From positions 41,001 through 105,000 of the forward strand of contig CAUYUJ010018331.1 of assembly GCA_963575745.1 (NCBI GenBank): 64,000 nt of DNA. Reading direction: 5' to 3'. Positions within the stretch are counted from its first letter, which is position 1, and the number at the start of each line of letters is the position of its first letter. This stretch comes from Prorocentrum cordatum. Lineage: Eukaryota > Sar > Dinophyceae > Prorocentrales > Prorocentraceae. The notes under the pieces were generated by a model that worked only from the letters and a program-made list of their open reading frames with translations, was not told the DNA's origin and searched no databases. The position numbers and the translations under genes are program-made. Positions 32,533-43,393 of the stretch are shown piece after piece.

Positions 32533-32710
32533 CCAACGTTTTCCCCGTGTGTCCTTTCAAATCGGCCCAAACACATTAGGAAAATGCGCATTTCGCTGCT
32601 GGCGCCGTGCCGACCGCATCGTCCAAAGCACTTTGCAAATACGACAGGTTATGGCAATTCTCGAAAACACCATGCGTTTCAGGCGATTGCAAGGGACACA
32701 CGGGACAGCG
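32533..32710. mobile_element. ~175-bp terminal-inverted-repeat element, copy 3
   Basis: Left end GTTTTCCCCGTGTGTCCTT (32538-32556), right end GCAAGGGACACACGGG (32689-32704). The interior parallels copy 2: ATCGGCCCAAACACATTAGG, GGCGCCGTGCCG, CATCGTCCA and CTCGAAAACACC. It is followed by GTGAATCCAACG, which also follows copy 2 in the form GTGAATCCGACG, so the true unit may extend about 25 bp further. Confidence 0.7.
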
Positions 32711-32735
32711 CATCGTGAATCCAACGTTTTTCTCC

Positions 32736-33104
32736 ACCCGACAGGTTGGGGTCGTTAGATTTCTCAGAACAGACCTCCCGGCCACACCCCCACCCTGCAT
32801 ACCGCGGCCGCCAGACCCCGAGTGGTCCCAGTGCTCCCTGGGGCTCCCGCCCCATCCCGCCTCGCGCCCTCGACGAACACGACAGAATACAACATGACAG
32901 CGCAGAACATGACGAACACGACAGAACACAACATCACAGAACAGAACAGAGCATGACAGAACATGACAGAACAGCACATACCAGAACAGAGCATGACAGA
33001 AGACATCCGCCTTCTTCCCCACCCGACAGGTTGGGGTCGTTAGATTTCTCAGAACAGACCCCCCGGCCACACCCCCACATTGCATACCGCGGCCGCCAGA
33101 CCCC
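32736..33104. repeat. Direct repeat pair around an ACAGAACATG decamer tract
   Basis: An ~85-bp segment containing GACAGGTTGGGGTCGTTAG and CATACCGCGGCCGCCAGACC occurs at 32736-32820 and 33019-33104 (period 283 bp). Between them, 32868-33010 is an irregular tandem of ACAGAACATGA-type decamers. Confidence 0.85.
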
Positions 33105-33114
33105 AAGTTGTCCC

Positions 33115-33240
33115 AGTGCTCCCTGGGACCGGCCACGCTGTCGGGCCACCAGGACCGGCTGCACGACGCCGCCTTCTCGCCCGACGAGCAGCAGGTGATC
33201 ACATACTCCGCGGGAGGAAGAGCAGGAAGAAGAGGATGGT
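33115..33240 (+). pseudogene. Isolated WD40-repeat exon fragment
   Basis: The frame reads ATLSGHQDRLHDAAFSPDEQ then QVITYSAGG, which fits the first two-thirds of a WD40 blade (L.GH.D.V...FSPD...V.T.S). The expected continuation (D.T...W) is missing and the frame runs into unrelated Gly/Arg-rich sequence. A displaced exon or retained fragment of a larger gene is likely; the upstream copy of the flanking repeat (32822-32850) has lost the GH segment. Confidence 0.5.
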
Positions 33241-33289
33241 GGGGATCGCTCGAAGCACATAATTTTTTTCGGGCCGCAGCTTCCCTGGG

Positions 33290-33625
33290 ACTCTCTCCAT
33301 CGATCCCTCTTGGGGCCTCTGCGTCACGTCTTCTGGCAATGTTTGCCTGTCATGAGGCCATCGTGGGCCGTCTTGCGGGCCTTGGGCGGTCTTGGACCAA
33401 TATTGGAGCGGTCCTGGCCGTCTTAGAGCGATGGGACCCAAAAAGCTCGAACCCCAAATAGCTGTACCAACGTATGGACAAGCTCTTACTCTTGCCTCGT
33501 GAGGCCCACTTGGGAAGTCTCTTGGAGGCCTCTTGGGTCATCTTGGAAGCCTCTAGAGCTGTCTGGGGGCCATCTTCAGAGTCTTGAGGCGCTCTTTGAC
33601 CGTCTTCGGCGCTTGGTGAGGAGCC
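33290..33625. repeat. GC-rich satellite, reverse orientation
   Basis: Units such as CTTGGGGCCTC, CTTGGGCGGTC and CTTGGAGGCCTC are the reverse complement of the 1-19 kb satellite and more diverged. Confidence 0.65.
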
Positions 33626-34339
33626 CCGCGAAAGTCCCCGGCACGTCTGGGGACGTGCAGCCGTCCCAGAGACTATGCGAGACACGCCGAACCGCGCAGG
33701 AACGCCCGATAACGTCGGGGACATTGGTGGTTGAACCACTGGCGCCATCTCCTTTGCCGCCGCATCGTCCGACATGCCGTTCCTCTCTCCATTCCTTCGC
33801 CGTCATCCCCGATCTGACCCTTCCCGTCCCCTCTGCGCCCTCTTCGCCTCCGCCGGTGACGTCCTCACCTGCTCGGAGAGCCGCTGTTGAAGACATGGAC
33901 TGACGGCCGAAAAAACACTGCACCTTTTTTGGTGGATTTTTTTCACCCGTTTTTGTTTTCCGCAGACTTCGGCCTCTCGGGGCTTTTTCCGGGCCCAGGG
34001 CCCCTGAGGCACAGACCCGGGGCGGACAATTGCGCCGGATGGACACAGGGAGGGGTCCTGGGACGCATTTAGAGATGAGTTGCATTGCTTTTCCACGGGG
34101 TGTAGCACGAACGCCCTCCATCCACGGATATGGGCAACCTCGAGGGTCCAGTTTCTCCAGCATCTCTTCACGAAGTCGCAGCTCTGCCACTATCCATACA
34201 AACACGCGCCCTTCTTTCTCCCAGGGCCCCAACCCACAGGGTTTCCGAGCTTCGTCCGGACGTGGACACAAGGAGTGACCGTACTGGCCAAAACCCTTCA
34301 GCCCTCAAGCCACGAGGACGAATTTCAGACCCGTTGTGA
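33626..34339. other. Spacer without recognised genes
   Basis: Unique sequence. A T-rich tract at 33925-33965 (TTTTTTGGTGGATTTTTTTC) stands out, but no frame, repeat or element end is supported. Confidence 0.4.
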
Positions 34340-34830
34340 TTGTTCCACGATCCGACCCAGAGCGTGGCCTGCGGCACGAGAACGCCGCAGTCAAGCGCCC
34401 CTAATCCCGTTATCTGCTCTCCTCCCGCCTCCACCTCCATCCTTGCCATCCCACCCCCCAAGGAGCTTTACGGACCAGATCTTCGAGGAGCTGTTCGGCT
34501 CCGATGCTATGTTCTGCTACGCCTTCGCCGGCTCACACACACGGCGTGCGCGTCTCAGGTTCAGCACACCGTGGATTTAATCCACGGGTGCACACTAGTC
34601 AGCTACAATGCTGGGATCAGCGCGTGCGAGAAGGGCGAGCAGTGGCAGCGGGCCCTGGCGCTGCTGATCGAGATGCGGGAGGCGAAGCTGGAGCCCGACG
34701 TCATCAGCTACACCGCTGGGATCGGCGCCTGCGAGAAAGGCAGGCAATGGCAGTGGGCTTTTGCGTTGCTCAGCCACATGTGGGAGGCGAAGTTCGAAGC
34801 CAACCGCAGCAACGGGGTGCATAGGGGGCG
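34340..34830 (+). pseudogene. PPR-like gene fragment with two repeats
   Basis: An open frame (to 35161) contains two tandem 35-residue pentatricopeptide repeats. The first begins at about 34598 (SYNAGISACEKGEQWQRALA ... MREAKLEPDV), the second ends at WEAKFEANRS near 34805. PPR proteins bind organellar RNA as long helical stacks; two repeats are far too few. The frame then runs into satellite (from about 34830), so the gene is truncated. The hairpin CGTGGAT-TTA-ATCCACG (34571-34587) directly precedes it, as before the array copies. The upstream 80 codons are of unknown meaning. Confidence 0.7.
34571..34587 (+). other. Hairpin preceding PPR fragment
   Basis: Seven-base-pair stem CGTGGAT/ATCCACG with loop TTA. 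Compared with the array hairpins, the closing C-G pair has become T-A on both sides, i.e. pairing is kept. Confidence 0.75.
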
Positions 34831-34949
34831 CTGGGAATGTCTGCGCCTTCCAGACGGCCCCAGCGAGTCCAAGAGGCCTCCAACAATAGAAGATGTTCTA
34901 TGTCTATATGTTTTCCAACGCTTTCAGCATATGCGATGTTTGGGCCTTT

Positions 34950-36145
34950 GCAGCGTCCATGACGGCCCAACAGCCCCCCAGATCGCCCCAAGCTGGCCCA
35001 AGAGGCATCCAAAGAGAATCCCAAGGCGGTTCGAGAGAACCCCAAGACAGCCCAAGACGGCCCAAGAGAGGCCCAAGACGGACAAGAGAGTCCAAGACGA
35101 CCCAATATGGCTCAGAGATTGCCCACTCGTGCCCCATGTGCATCCCAAGACGGCCCCATGAGCGCTCCCAGAGAGCCCGAAAGAGGAGCCCCAAAGGATC
35201 CTACAACGCACCCCCCTGTTGCAGCACCCGTTGGGTGCTTTCCGAAGGCCCTCTTGGGGCCGCCTTCGGGCCCTCTGGAGCCCGTGCTGGGGCAATTTTG
35301 AGGTCCTCCAGGTGCTCCCAGAACCTCCTGCAAGTCTGCAAGACGGCCCAAGAGAGCTGCAATACAGCTCAGGGAAAGCCCCAAGAGCGGCCCACGAGGC
35401 GCCCAAGACGACCCAAGATGGCCCAGAGATGGCCCAGGAGAGCCCCGGGTGCCTCCCAAGACGGCCCAGAAGAGCTCCCAGAGAGCCCGAAGAGGCTCCC
35501 AAACTCCCAAACAGATGCTGCAACGCACCCCCTGCTCTTTGGCATCCGTCGGATGCTCTTTCTCGGGGCAAGACAGCGCCGGCGGCGCCGCGTGCGGGAA
35601 GGGCGGGGGACCCGCTGGCTCAAGATCGCGCCGGTCGGCTTGGGCGCGCTCTTGGGCGGCCCCCGGGAGGCCTCAGGACGCCTCCAGAGGGCCGCAGGGC
35701 GACCCCAAGACGGCTTCTAGACGCTCGGGAGGCCCCAAGGCCGCCCAAGAGGCCTCCTCGACGCTCCCAGATGCTTCGAAGAAGGCTTCCAAGAGGGCCC
35801 CAAGAAGCACAGATCGTCCCAATCAATTTTCGGACAACGTGTATTTTGCCGTTCTCGCGTTTCTCGTTCCCACGACGCCCACGACGGCCCTCCTACCCTA
35901 CCCTCCAAGGTTGCCCGAGGACAACAGGCCCGAAGGCCCCCCAGGGAGCCCAAGACGCCCCAGGACGGTTCCAAGACGGCTCAGGAGGTGCCCAAGACGG
36001 CCCGACAGCTCCCGGGGACCCCAAGACGGCCCGAGAGCCACCCGAGACTGCCCTAAGACGGCCCACGAGGCGCCCAAAGTGGCCCCAGAGGCCCCAAAGA
36101 GGCCGAAAAGACTCCCAAGAAGCACCCAAACGGCTGTAAAAGCAC
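34950..36145. repeat. GC-rich satellite block
   Basis: CCAAGACGGCCCAAGAG-type satellite in forward orientation, with AT-richer interruptions at 34880-34940 and 35815-35870 that resemble the leads within the ~3-kb array. Long Arg/Pro-rich frames are artefacts. Confidence 0.75.
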
Positions 36146-36164
36146 CAGGCAGAAGCAAGCACGC

Positions 36165-36434
36165 TTGCCCAGACACCGTTCGCCACCTCGAGCAGATGTC
36201 GTGGGCGTAGTCCACGGGTCGGCTTTAGTCAGCTACAACGCTGCGATCAGCGCGTGCCAGAACGGCAAGCAGTGGCAGAGGGCTCTGTTTCTGCTAAGAG
36301 ACATCCGCCAGATGAACTTGTACTCGGACTTGTTCGTGTATGGGATTGTAGCCAGCATGTGCGAGCATGGCGGACACAAGAAACTGGTGCAGTCGTTGAC
36401 GAGGGAGATGTGCGGCCTGATCGCAGCGGAATAG
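36165..36434 (+). pseudogene. PPR-like fragment with stop
   Basis: After the hairpin CGTGGGC-GTA-GTCCACG (36200-36216) the frame reads VSYNAAISACQNGKQWQRAL and then a second, diverged repeat (SDLFVYGIVASMCEHGG), ending ...CGLIAAE at a TAG (36432-36434). Here the lower stem keeps a G-T type pairing. The fragment could be the 3' end of a PPR gene, but no upstream repeats are present. Confidence 0.65.
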
Positions 36435-36499
36435 CGTAATCCGTATTCTATTGCCAGGCCCGTGTTGCAGGTAAAGAATGTCGTTAGCGAAGGCAGCGA

Positions 36500-36670
36500 A
36501 TTTCGCGATGCTGTGGAGAGCCCAGCGGCAGTTTTATTACCGCTACGAAATCAGCACCTGCGAGCAGGGCAAGCAGTCGCAGCAGGCCTTGTCGCTTCTC
36601 TGCGCGACGTGGGAAGCAAAACTGAAGCCCGACGTTACCTCTACTATAATGCAGCGTTCACCGCTAGCCA
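36500..36670 (+). pseudogene. Decayed PPR fragment
   Basis: Reads YYRYEISTCEQGKQSQQALS then TWEAKLKPDVTST, a single recognisable repeat continuing the previous fragment, after which satellite starts. Confidence 0.55.
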
Positions 36671-36699
36671 AATGGGCGAGCGGTCGCCGTGGGCCACAG

Positions 36700-38155
36700 G
36701 CGCGGCCCGGGGGCCCCGACGCGCTTCCAAGATGGCTTCAGAGCGCTTCGAGCCGTCCCCGGAGGCCCCCAAGAGAGCCCGAAGACGGCCGAAGACGGTC
36801 CAAGAGGGCCTCCGAGACGGGCCCCGAGCGCTCGAAGACGCCCAAGTCAGCCGCCCGACGGCCCAAGAGGCCCCCAAAATGCTCCAAGTGGGCTCCAGAG
36901 AAAGCCCCCAGAGAGCCTGAACAAGGAAAACTCGTCCCCAAGCCCCAGGGAAAGCGTGCATTTCGGGAGTTCCCGTGTTTCTCGTCTTCGAAGCGTCCAA
37001 GACGGCCACACAGGCCCTCAAGATCGTCCCAAGACGCCTCAGGAGGCTGCCAGGAGGGCCCCAAGACGGCCCAACACTGCGCCAGGACGGCTCCACAGAA
37101 GCCCATGGCGGCCCCAAGAGCGCTCCGAGCCGCCCCCGGAGGCCCCCCGAGGACGGCCGAAGTGTTCAAGAGGGCCTCCGAGACGGTTCCCGAGCGCTCG
37201 AAGACGCCCAAGACAGCTGCCCGACGGCCCAAGAGGCCCCCATAATGCTCCAAGTGGGCTCCAGAGAAAGCCCCCGGAGAGCCTGAACAAGGACAAATCG
37301 TCCCCATCCTTACGGAAATCGTGCATTTCGGGAGTTCCCGTGTTTCTCGTCTTCGAAGCAACCAAGACGGCCACACTGGCCCTCAAGATCGTCCCAAGAC
37401 GCCTCAGGAGGCCCCCAAGACGGCCCAACACTGCGCCAGGACGGCTCCACAGAAGCCCATGGGGGCCCCAAGAGGGGGCCAGGAAGGTGGGAGCGCTCCC
37501 GAGGGGCCCCAGGGGCCCCGGCGCGTTTCCAAGATGGCTTCAGAGCGCTCCGAGCCGTCCCCGGAGGCCCCCAAGAGAGCCCGAAGAATGCCGAAAGCGG
37601 TCCAAGAGGGCCTCCGAGACGTGGTGGGCTCCAGAGAAAGCCCCCGGAGAGCCTGAACAAGGAAAACTCGTCCCAAGCCCTAGGGAAAGCGTGCATTTCG
37701 GGAGTTCCCGTGTTTCTCGTCTTCGAAGCGTCCAAGACGGCCACACAGGCCCTCAAGATCGCCCCAAGACGCCTCAGGAGGCTGCCAGGAGGGCTTCAAG
37801 ACGGCCCAACATTGCGCCAGGACGGCTCCACAGAAGCCCATGGCGGCCCCAAGAGGGGGCCAGGACAGGGTGGGAGCGCTCCCGAGGGGCCCCAGGGGCC
37901 CCGGCGCGCTTCCAAGATGGCTTCAGAGCGCTCCGAGCCGCCCCCGGAGGCCCCCCAAGGACGGCCGAAGTGTTCAAGAGGGCCTCCGAGACGGTTCCCG
38001 AGCGCTCGAAGACGCCCAAGACAGCTGCCCGACGGCCCAAGAGGCCCCCAAAATGCTCCAAGTGGGCTCCAGAGAGAGCCCCCGGAGAGCCTGAACAAGG
38101 ACAAATCGTCCCCATTCCCACGGAAAGCATGCATTTCTGGAATTCTAGACGCTTC
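36700..38155. repeat. Satellite with four ~370-bp higher-order units
   Basis: The phrase GTGCATTTCGGGAGTTCCCG and the following TGTTTCTCGTCTTCGAAGC occur near 36955, 37320 and 37690, and a diverged GCATGCATTTCTGGAATTC near 38128. The units therefore have periods of about 365, 370 and 437 bp and are filled with CCAAGACGG-type satellite. Confidence 0.8.
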
Positions 38156-38157
38156 TC

Positions 38158-38703
<546 letters not shown>

Positions 38704-38759
38704 CCAGAAACGATGCACGGAGGATCAGGGAAGTGGGCAGCACACAGAGGAAGGGTCCC

Positions 38760-39130
38760 CCAGTGGAGGCCTCTTGGAGCGTCTTGGGTGCCTCGGAAAG
38801 AGCTTCTGGGGGCTTCTTGCGGGTCTCTTGGGAGCAGCTTGGAGGCCTCTTGGGCGCCTGTTGGGGCCTCCTGGGCGCCTCTTTGGCCCCTCTTGAAGCG
38901 CTCTTGGGAGCCTTGGGAGCGCTCTTGGGGCCATCTTGGGGGACATCGATCAAGCAAGAAGCGAGCATTAGTCAGCGCTGCCCCTCGGGAGCCCCAACAA
39001 TCGCCTCTTGGGGCGCTCTTGGGGCGCTCTTGGAGCGCTCTTAGGCGCTCTTGGGGCCGTCTTGGGGCTCTCTGGAGCCTCTCTTGGAGCCCTCTTGGGC
39101 CATCTTGGGGCCATCTTGAAGCCTCGGATG
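38760..39130. repeat. GC-rich satellite, reverse orientation, left flank of the DIRS element
   Basis: CTTGGGGCGCTCTTGGGGC-type units. The same orientation resumes at 47030-47200, immediately after the retrotransposon, so the element appears to have inserted into a continuous satellite block. Confidence 0.8.
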
Positions 39131-39150
39131 GCCATCGGAAGCGAAAAGGT

Positions 39151-39243
39151 GAGAATGGGGGTTCGCGCACGAAAATGTTGTGCCTGTCGCGTCTTGTCGC
39201 TCCCCCCCCTCGCTTTGCCGAAAGCCTTTGGCTCCGCAGATCA
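39151..39243 (+). repeat. DIRS copy 1 split repeat A1 (left terminus)
   Basis: Shares ATGTTGTG, CTTGTCGCTCCCCCC, TCGCTTTGCCGAAAGCCTTT and GGCTC(C/T)GCAGATC with A2; two extra C in the C-run. The start of copy 2 (58745-58845) is a diverged relative. Confidence 0.85.
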
Positions 39244-39388
39244 ACCGGAGAGTTGGCGGCGCGCACGGTGGCCGCCGGGCTCGCTCACTGGCAGTGGGCG
39301 ACCCTGGCCGCGCTCGCTTCGCTGCCCGAGCTGCGTCGGCGTCGGCTCACGCCTGAGGCGAACGAGCCCGCAGCGGTCGGTCCCAACC

Positions 39389-39485
39389 TCCTCCTCCTCC
39401 TCCTCCTCCCCTCCTCCTCCTCCTCCTCCTCCTCCTCCTCCTCCTCCTCCTCCTCCTCCTCCTCTCCTCCTCCTCCTCCTCCTCC
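39389..39485. repeat. CTC microsatellite inside DIRS ORF1
   Basis: TCC/CTC trinucleotides, about 95 bp; absent at this place in copy 2. Confidence 0.95.
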
Positions 39486-39983
39486 GCCCTACGCGTGGGC
39501 ACTGGGTACCGTATCCTGGTACTCAGTCTTCACGTACAGGGCATACTATCAGGGCTGCTCGCTGCAGCAGGCAAGGAGAGAAGCAACCGGGTCCAATTTT
39601 CGGAGCCAGCGGCAAGCAGTTTGTTTGTCCGCATGTGGCGCCTTAGCTGCGCCCGTGGCCTGGAGGTGGGTACCAGGCACGGGGATTGCGCATTTGGTCG
39701 GGAGGTGGGGTCGTGTGGCCCGTGAACCCCATGGGACCTTGTGTCCACCCGCCCTGGGCTTGTCGTATTCGTACAGTCCGGTTGCGCATGCCGCTCGATT
39801 CGGCAGGGTTGGTCGTGGTTTTCCTGGCCGAGGAACCTGAAATAACGGTGAAGGCTTCAGGGGACCATGCCACCCTACGCACCGAACCGTCTCGTGCGGG
39901 CAGCGAGTCACGGCCGACGTGGTCTTCTCACCGTTCCTTGGTCTGCTTGTTGGGAAGACATCGTCTTTTTACAGTCTTCAGTC

Positions 39984-40052
39984 TCCTCCTCCTCTTCCTC
40001 CTCCTCCTCCTCCTCCTCCTCCTCCTCCTCCTCCTCCTCCTCCTCCTCCTCC
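39984..40052. repeat. Second CTC microsatellite inside DIRS ORF1
   Basis: TCC/CTC trinucleotides ending in a C-run (CCCCTCCCCCCCCC). With the tract at 39389 it brackets about 500 bp not found in copy 2. Confidence 0.95.
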
Positions 40053-40291
40053 CCTCCCCCCCCCCTCGTCTTCTTCGACGCTCGAACAGCCGAGGGACCA
40101 AGGCCCCCCGCCCCCACCGCCGCGGGCCGTGACACAGGCCGAAGGCCAGGAGGGCAGCCAAGGCCAGGCCGCCCCCGAGTGTCGCTGCGAGCGCGGTGAT
40201 TCCGAGGCGCCCTCGGGGGGCTGGGCCGGCGTCCTGCTGGGCTTGTTGACGTTCGGACTCCAGGCACGCGCCTGGCTACAGAGTCGTCAAG

Positions 40292-41759
40292 ATGGCGCTG
40301 CTGCCGAGAGGCTCGAGCGGCGCGAGGCTGGTGCTGGAGACGGGGCTCGTCGGCACCGAAGAGGCTATATCGCCTGGGCTACGGCCTGGGCAGACTGCGG
40401 CGGTGAAGTATGGCGAGGACGCTCTGTGGCACGAACGGCTTCTGGTCGGCACGAGTGTTGAGGAGCTGGGGACGTCTCCAGGCTGGAACTGGCGCATCGT
40501 CACGCCTGACGGAGATGAGTATGACGAGGCGCTGGATGGTAGCCAGCCTGGACCGCATCGGCTCGCGATGCTTTCGCTCGACGGGAGTCCGCCGAGAGTG
40601 CTGCGCGGAAAGTTTTATAGGTTCAAAGAGTACCGGACTGACGAGCAGCTGGTGCGGAAGGCAATGGAGCACTACCGCATGCACGCCCTGGCCGGGACTC
40701 CCCAGCGCCTGCCCGAGGACTACGCGACCAGCGTTGGGGAGGTGGCGCCGTGGCCCGACGAGGCCCGCCGGGAGATGGAGGCGGCAGTGGTGCCTCATGA
40801 CGGCGGCGGCGTCGGGGGGGGCGCGGGGGTCCCGCGGCCCCTTGGTCGGGCGCCGCCCGGCTGGTGCTGGATCGTGTTCGGGTTCGAGGGGCCGGGCGCC
40901 GTCGGGGTGGTGGTGGAGCCAACCGACGGCGTGGACGTCCCTGCGGGCTCCTGCACGATGCTGAAGCAGCACGCCGGCGACCTGTACGTCAAGTGCATGC
41001 TGGTGGAGAGGTATGAGGCGGATGGCCGCGTCCGCGAGCTCCTCGATTTGACGGCTGCGGCGGTGAAGCCCGCGGTCCATGAGAGCGACGCCGGCGGCGG
41101 GAAGGGCACAGACTCTCCCATCGCTGAGCCACCCGCCGCGGTCGCCGAGGACTGTCGTACCTTGTGGGTAGACTTCGATCCCCGATGTGAGCGGTTCAAA
41201 GAGTGGAGGCAGGTGTGTCTGGAGTCCCGCTCAGAGAAGTTGGGCGACGGGTCCGTGGAGGGGCCAGCTAGCCTCGCTGCTGCACTGGATGAACCAGACC
41301 TCCCGCAACGGCGGCAATCCCAAGATCTGGCTTGCAGAGTTCTGTCGGGATCGTCGGATCGAGAAGAATGACAGGGTGTTCCACGTGTTGCACAACCTGA
41401 TTGAGGTGGTGTATATTGGGGGTACCTACGACCAGCTGAATATGCCGGCGTTGCAAAGCTTCGAGCGCATTAGCCATCGTGGACGCCTGCAGTGGTTCAG
41501 GCACTCCTTCGTGGCGGATGGCTCGACACTATGAGGGTGTCGCGGGGTACTGGACAGCGTGTCCCCCGCGCTCCGGCAGTGGGGCATCAGGAAGGCGAGA
41601 GACGAGAATGAGCTGAACACGGCCCGCACGCGCAACCTGAAGGGCGGGGCCGATGATGAAGACGATGGAGCTGGCGGCGGCGAAGGAGACAGGGCGGAGG
41701 GCGGCGGCGGCGGCAAGAACCCGAAGGGCCGCGGCCGCGGCTCCGTCCCGAAGCCATGA
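40292..41759 (+). pseudogene. DIRS gag-like ORF, one frameshift and one stop
   Basis: From ATG 40292 (MALLPRGSSGARLVLETG) it is colinear with copy 2 at 59229 onward: PGWNW(R)(I/V)(V/M)TPDGDEY, the conserved core GP(H)RL and RVLRGKFYRFKEY, then RFKEWRQVCLESR. A four-base insertion near 41260 shifts the frame; the continuation (LLHWMNQTSRNGGNPK, NLIEVVYIGGTYDQLN) carries a TGA at 41532-41534 and ends in a basic Gly/Arg tail (GRGRGSVPKP) at TGA 41757-41759. Position and basic tail suggest a nucleocapsid role. No known gag family recognised. Confidence 0.6.
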
Positions 41760-43393
41760 CGGCTCACGGTGGCCGGGAGATCGCTCCCGACCCAGCCCCC
41801 CCACGCGTGGGGGCAGGCCGCGCCGCTGCGTCGAGAGGCGCCAGGGATCTCTTCCCCTTGCCACGCGAGGAGAAGCCCGAGCGCCCCGTTGGCCGTGGAG
41901 GGCGTGGGCTGCAGAGGTGGCGTCGCTGCCGCCGAGAGAGTGAACTGGTTGAAAGCGCCGCGTCGGCGCCTAATTGGACGCACGGCTCCGCCCTTGGACA
42001 TGTCGCCCAGGGGGGGCCCGATGACATGCAGCAGGGTGTGCTTGAGCACGTGCATGGGCTAGCCCAGGGCGAGCGGCGCGCGCGCAGACATCTTGACGCA
42101 CCTTCTACGCAAGTGGCCCTGCGGGAGTTGCTGCGAGGTCGATCCCTGCACGGTGCGGGGGCGACCAATGACTCACTGGCGCCCTTCCAGCAAGGCCGAC
42201 TGTCGTTGCCAGAGTCGGTGGAGGGCTCCCCTCATATTGGGGATGTCTGCGGCAGGCGCGGCCGCTACTTCCTGGGGCGGGAGGGCGAGCGCATGCTTGG
42301 GCCCGTTGTCGAGGTCATGGCCGATCTCGAGCGCGACGGCGCTCGCTGCTACTGCGACCCCGCCTCGGCGAAGCACAAGACACTGCGCGTGATCTTTTTG
42401 AAGGGCCTGATGCGCCGCAGGCTGCTCGATCTCACGCTCGAGCCGCTCGAGGACGGTGGCATCTTCTGCGCATGGAAGAAAGGCCGCGAACGACAGCGAC
42501 TTTTTCTAGACGCGAGGCGATCCAATCAGCGGTTCAGGCGGCCACCTGGCGTGGGCCTGATCACCGCGGAGGGCCTCAGCAGCATCGAGTTCGATGTGGG
42601 CCCAGGCGAAGAGCTCGACGACGAACTGGCGACGTCCTTGGCTGAGCGGCTCTCGGTGACGGTAGGCGTCGCCGACGTGAAGGGCGCGTTCCTCTGGCTG
42701 AGGATGCCGCTCTTCTTGCGGCGCTACTTCTGCTTCCCCTCGGTGCGCGGCGGTGCGGTCGGCCTGGCTGGCCAAGCCGCGGAGGGCGTTGTGCTGATGG
42801 GAAACGAGCAGGCCTGGCCTTGTCCCGTCGCTCTCCCCATGGGCTTTCTCCTGGAGCCTGTTCTTCTGCCAGGTGTCAGGGGGGGGGGGGGGGGGCTGGC
42901 CTGCGCTGAGCCGCCGCTAAGCCCCGACAGCCTCCCGCGAGACCGCGGGCGGCCGTTGGTGCTGGGGCGCGAGCGCGGGGGGGCTCTTCGCCACTACATT
43001 TACGTGGGCAACATGGGGATCGTGGGGGCGGAGTCGGAGCGCGATAGGTCGACGCTTGACGGGGTGACCGAGGCCTTCATGCAGAAGGGGCTGCTGGGTG
43101 CACGAGCAGGCCGCGACGTCAGGCGTGTCCGAGGTGCTGGGCGTCGAGATCGACGGGCAGCTGACGCCGACCCGAGCCTCGGGGAAGCGGCGGCTGCGGG
43201 CGCGGCAAGCCATTGCAGGGCTGCTGCAGCGCGGCCAGCGTTCGGGCTGGAGGTCCTGCTGGGCCACCCAACGTTCCTGGCGATGGCTCGGTGCCCTGTT
43301 CTCTCCTGCTTTCACTCCTGCTATGCTTTCGCGCAGAAAACTACTTCATCAGTGCTCGACTGTGGCCAAGCGTGGTCGAAGAGCTCCAGGTGA
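41756..43393 (+). pseudogene. DIRS reverse transcriptase, active-site aspartate lost
   Basis: ATG 41756 overlaps the gag stop as ATGA, an arrangement kept in copy 2. The palm region is recognisable: RLFLDARRSNQRFRRPP, then VADVKGAFLWLRMPLFLRRY (motif A aspartate in VADVKGAF), PVALPMGF, and the YxDD-like box, which here reads YIYVGNMG (Gly codon 43007-43009) where copy 2 has YIYVDNMG. A G-run at 42881-42895 disturbs the fingers-palm link. Past 43100 the homologous sequence (SGVSEVLGVEIDGQL) moves to another frame and the annotated frame is no longer coding. The enzyme would copy element RNA; this copy cannot. Confidence 0.8.

Larger units (their letters stand above)
39240..40461 (+). pseudogene. 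DIRS ORF1, hydrophobic and Cys-containing protein, interrupted
   Basis: The first part reads LAHWQWATLAALASLPELRR, matching LAHWQWAVLLASLPEVRR of copy 2. It then enters a CTC microsatellite (39389-39485), an unrelated ~500-bp stretch, a second CTC tract (39984-40052), and resumes with PECRCERGDSEAP and a hydrophobic helix GGWAGVLLGLLTFGLQA. In copy 2 the protein is continuous, so copy 1 has an insertion in a simple-repeat context. Function unknown; a membrane-associated capsid or accessory protein is a guess. Confidence 0.5.

Noticed and set aside
39225-39245. AGCCTTTGGCTC in the DIRS terminal repeats as a spliced-leader relic
   Set aside because: Needs a three-base gap and the 5' part differs; better explained as element terminal sequence.
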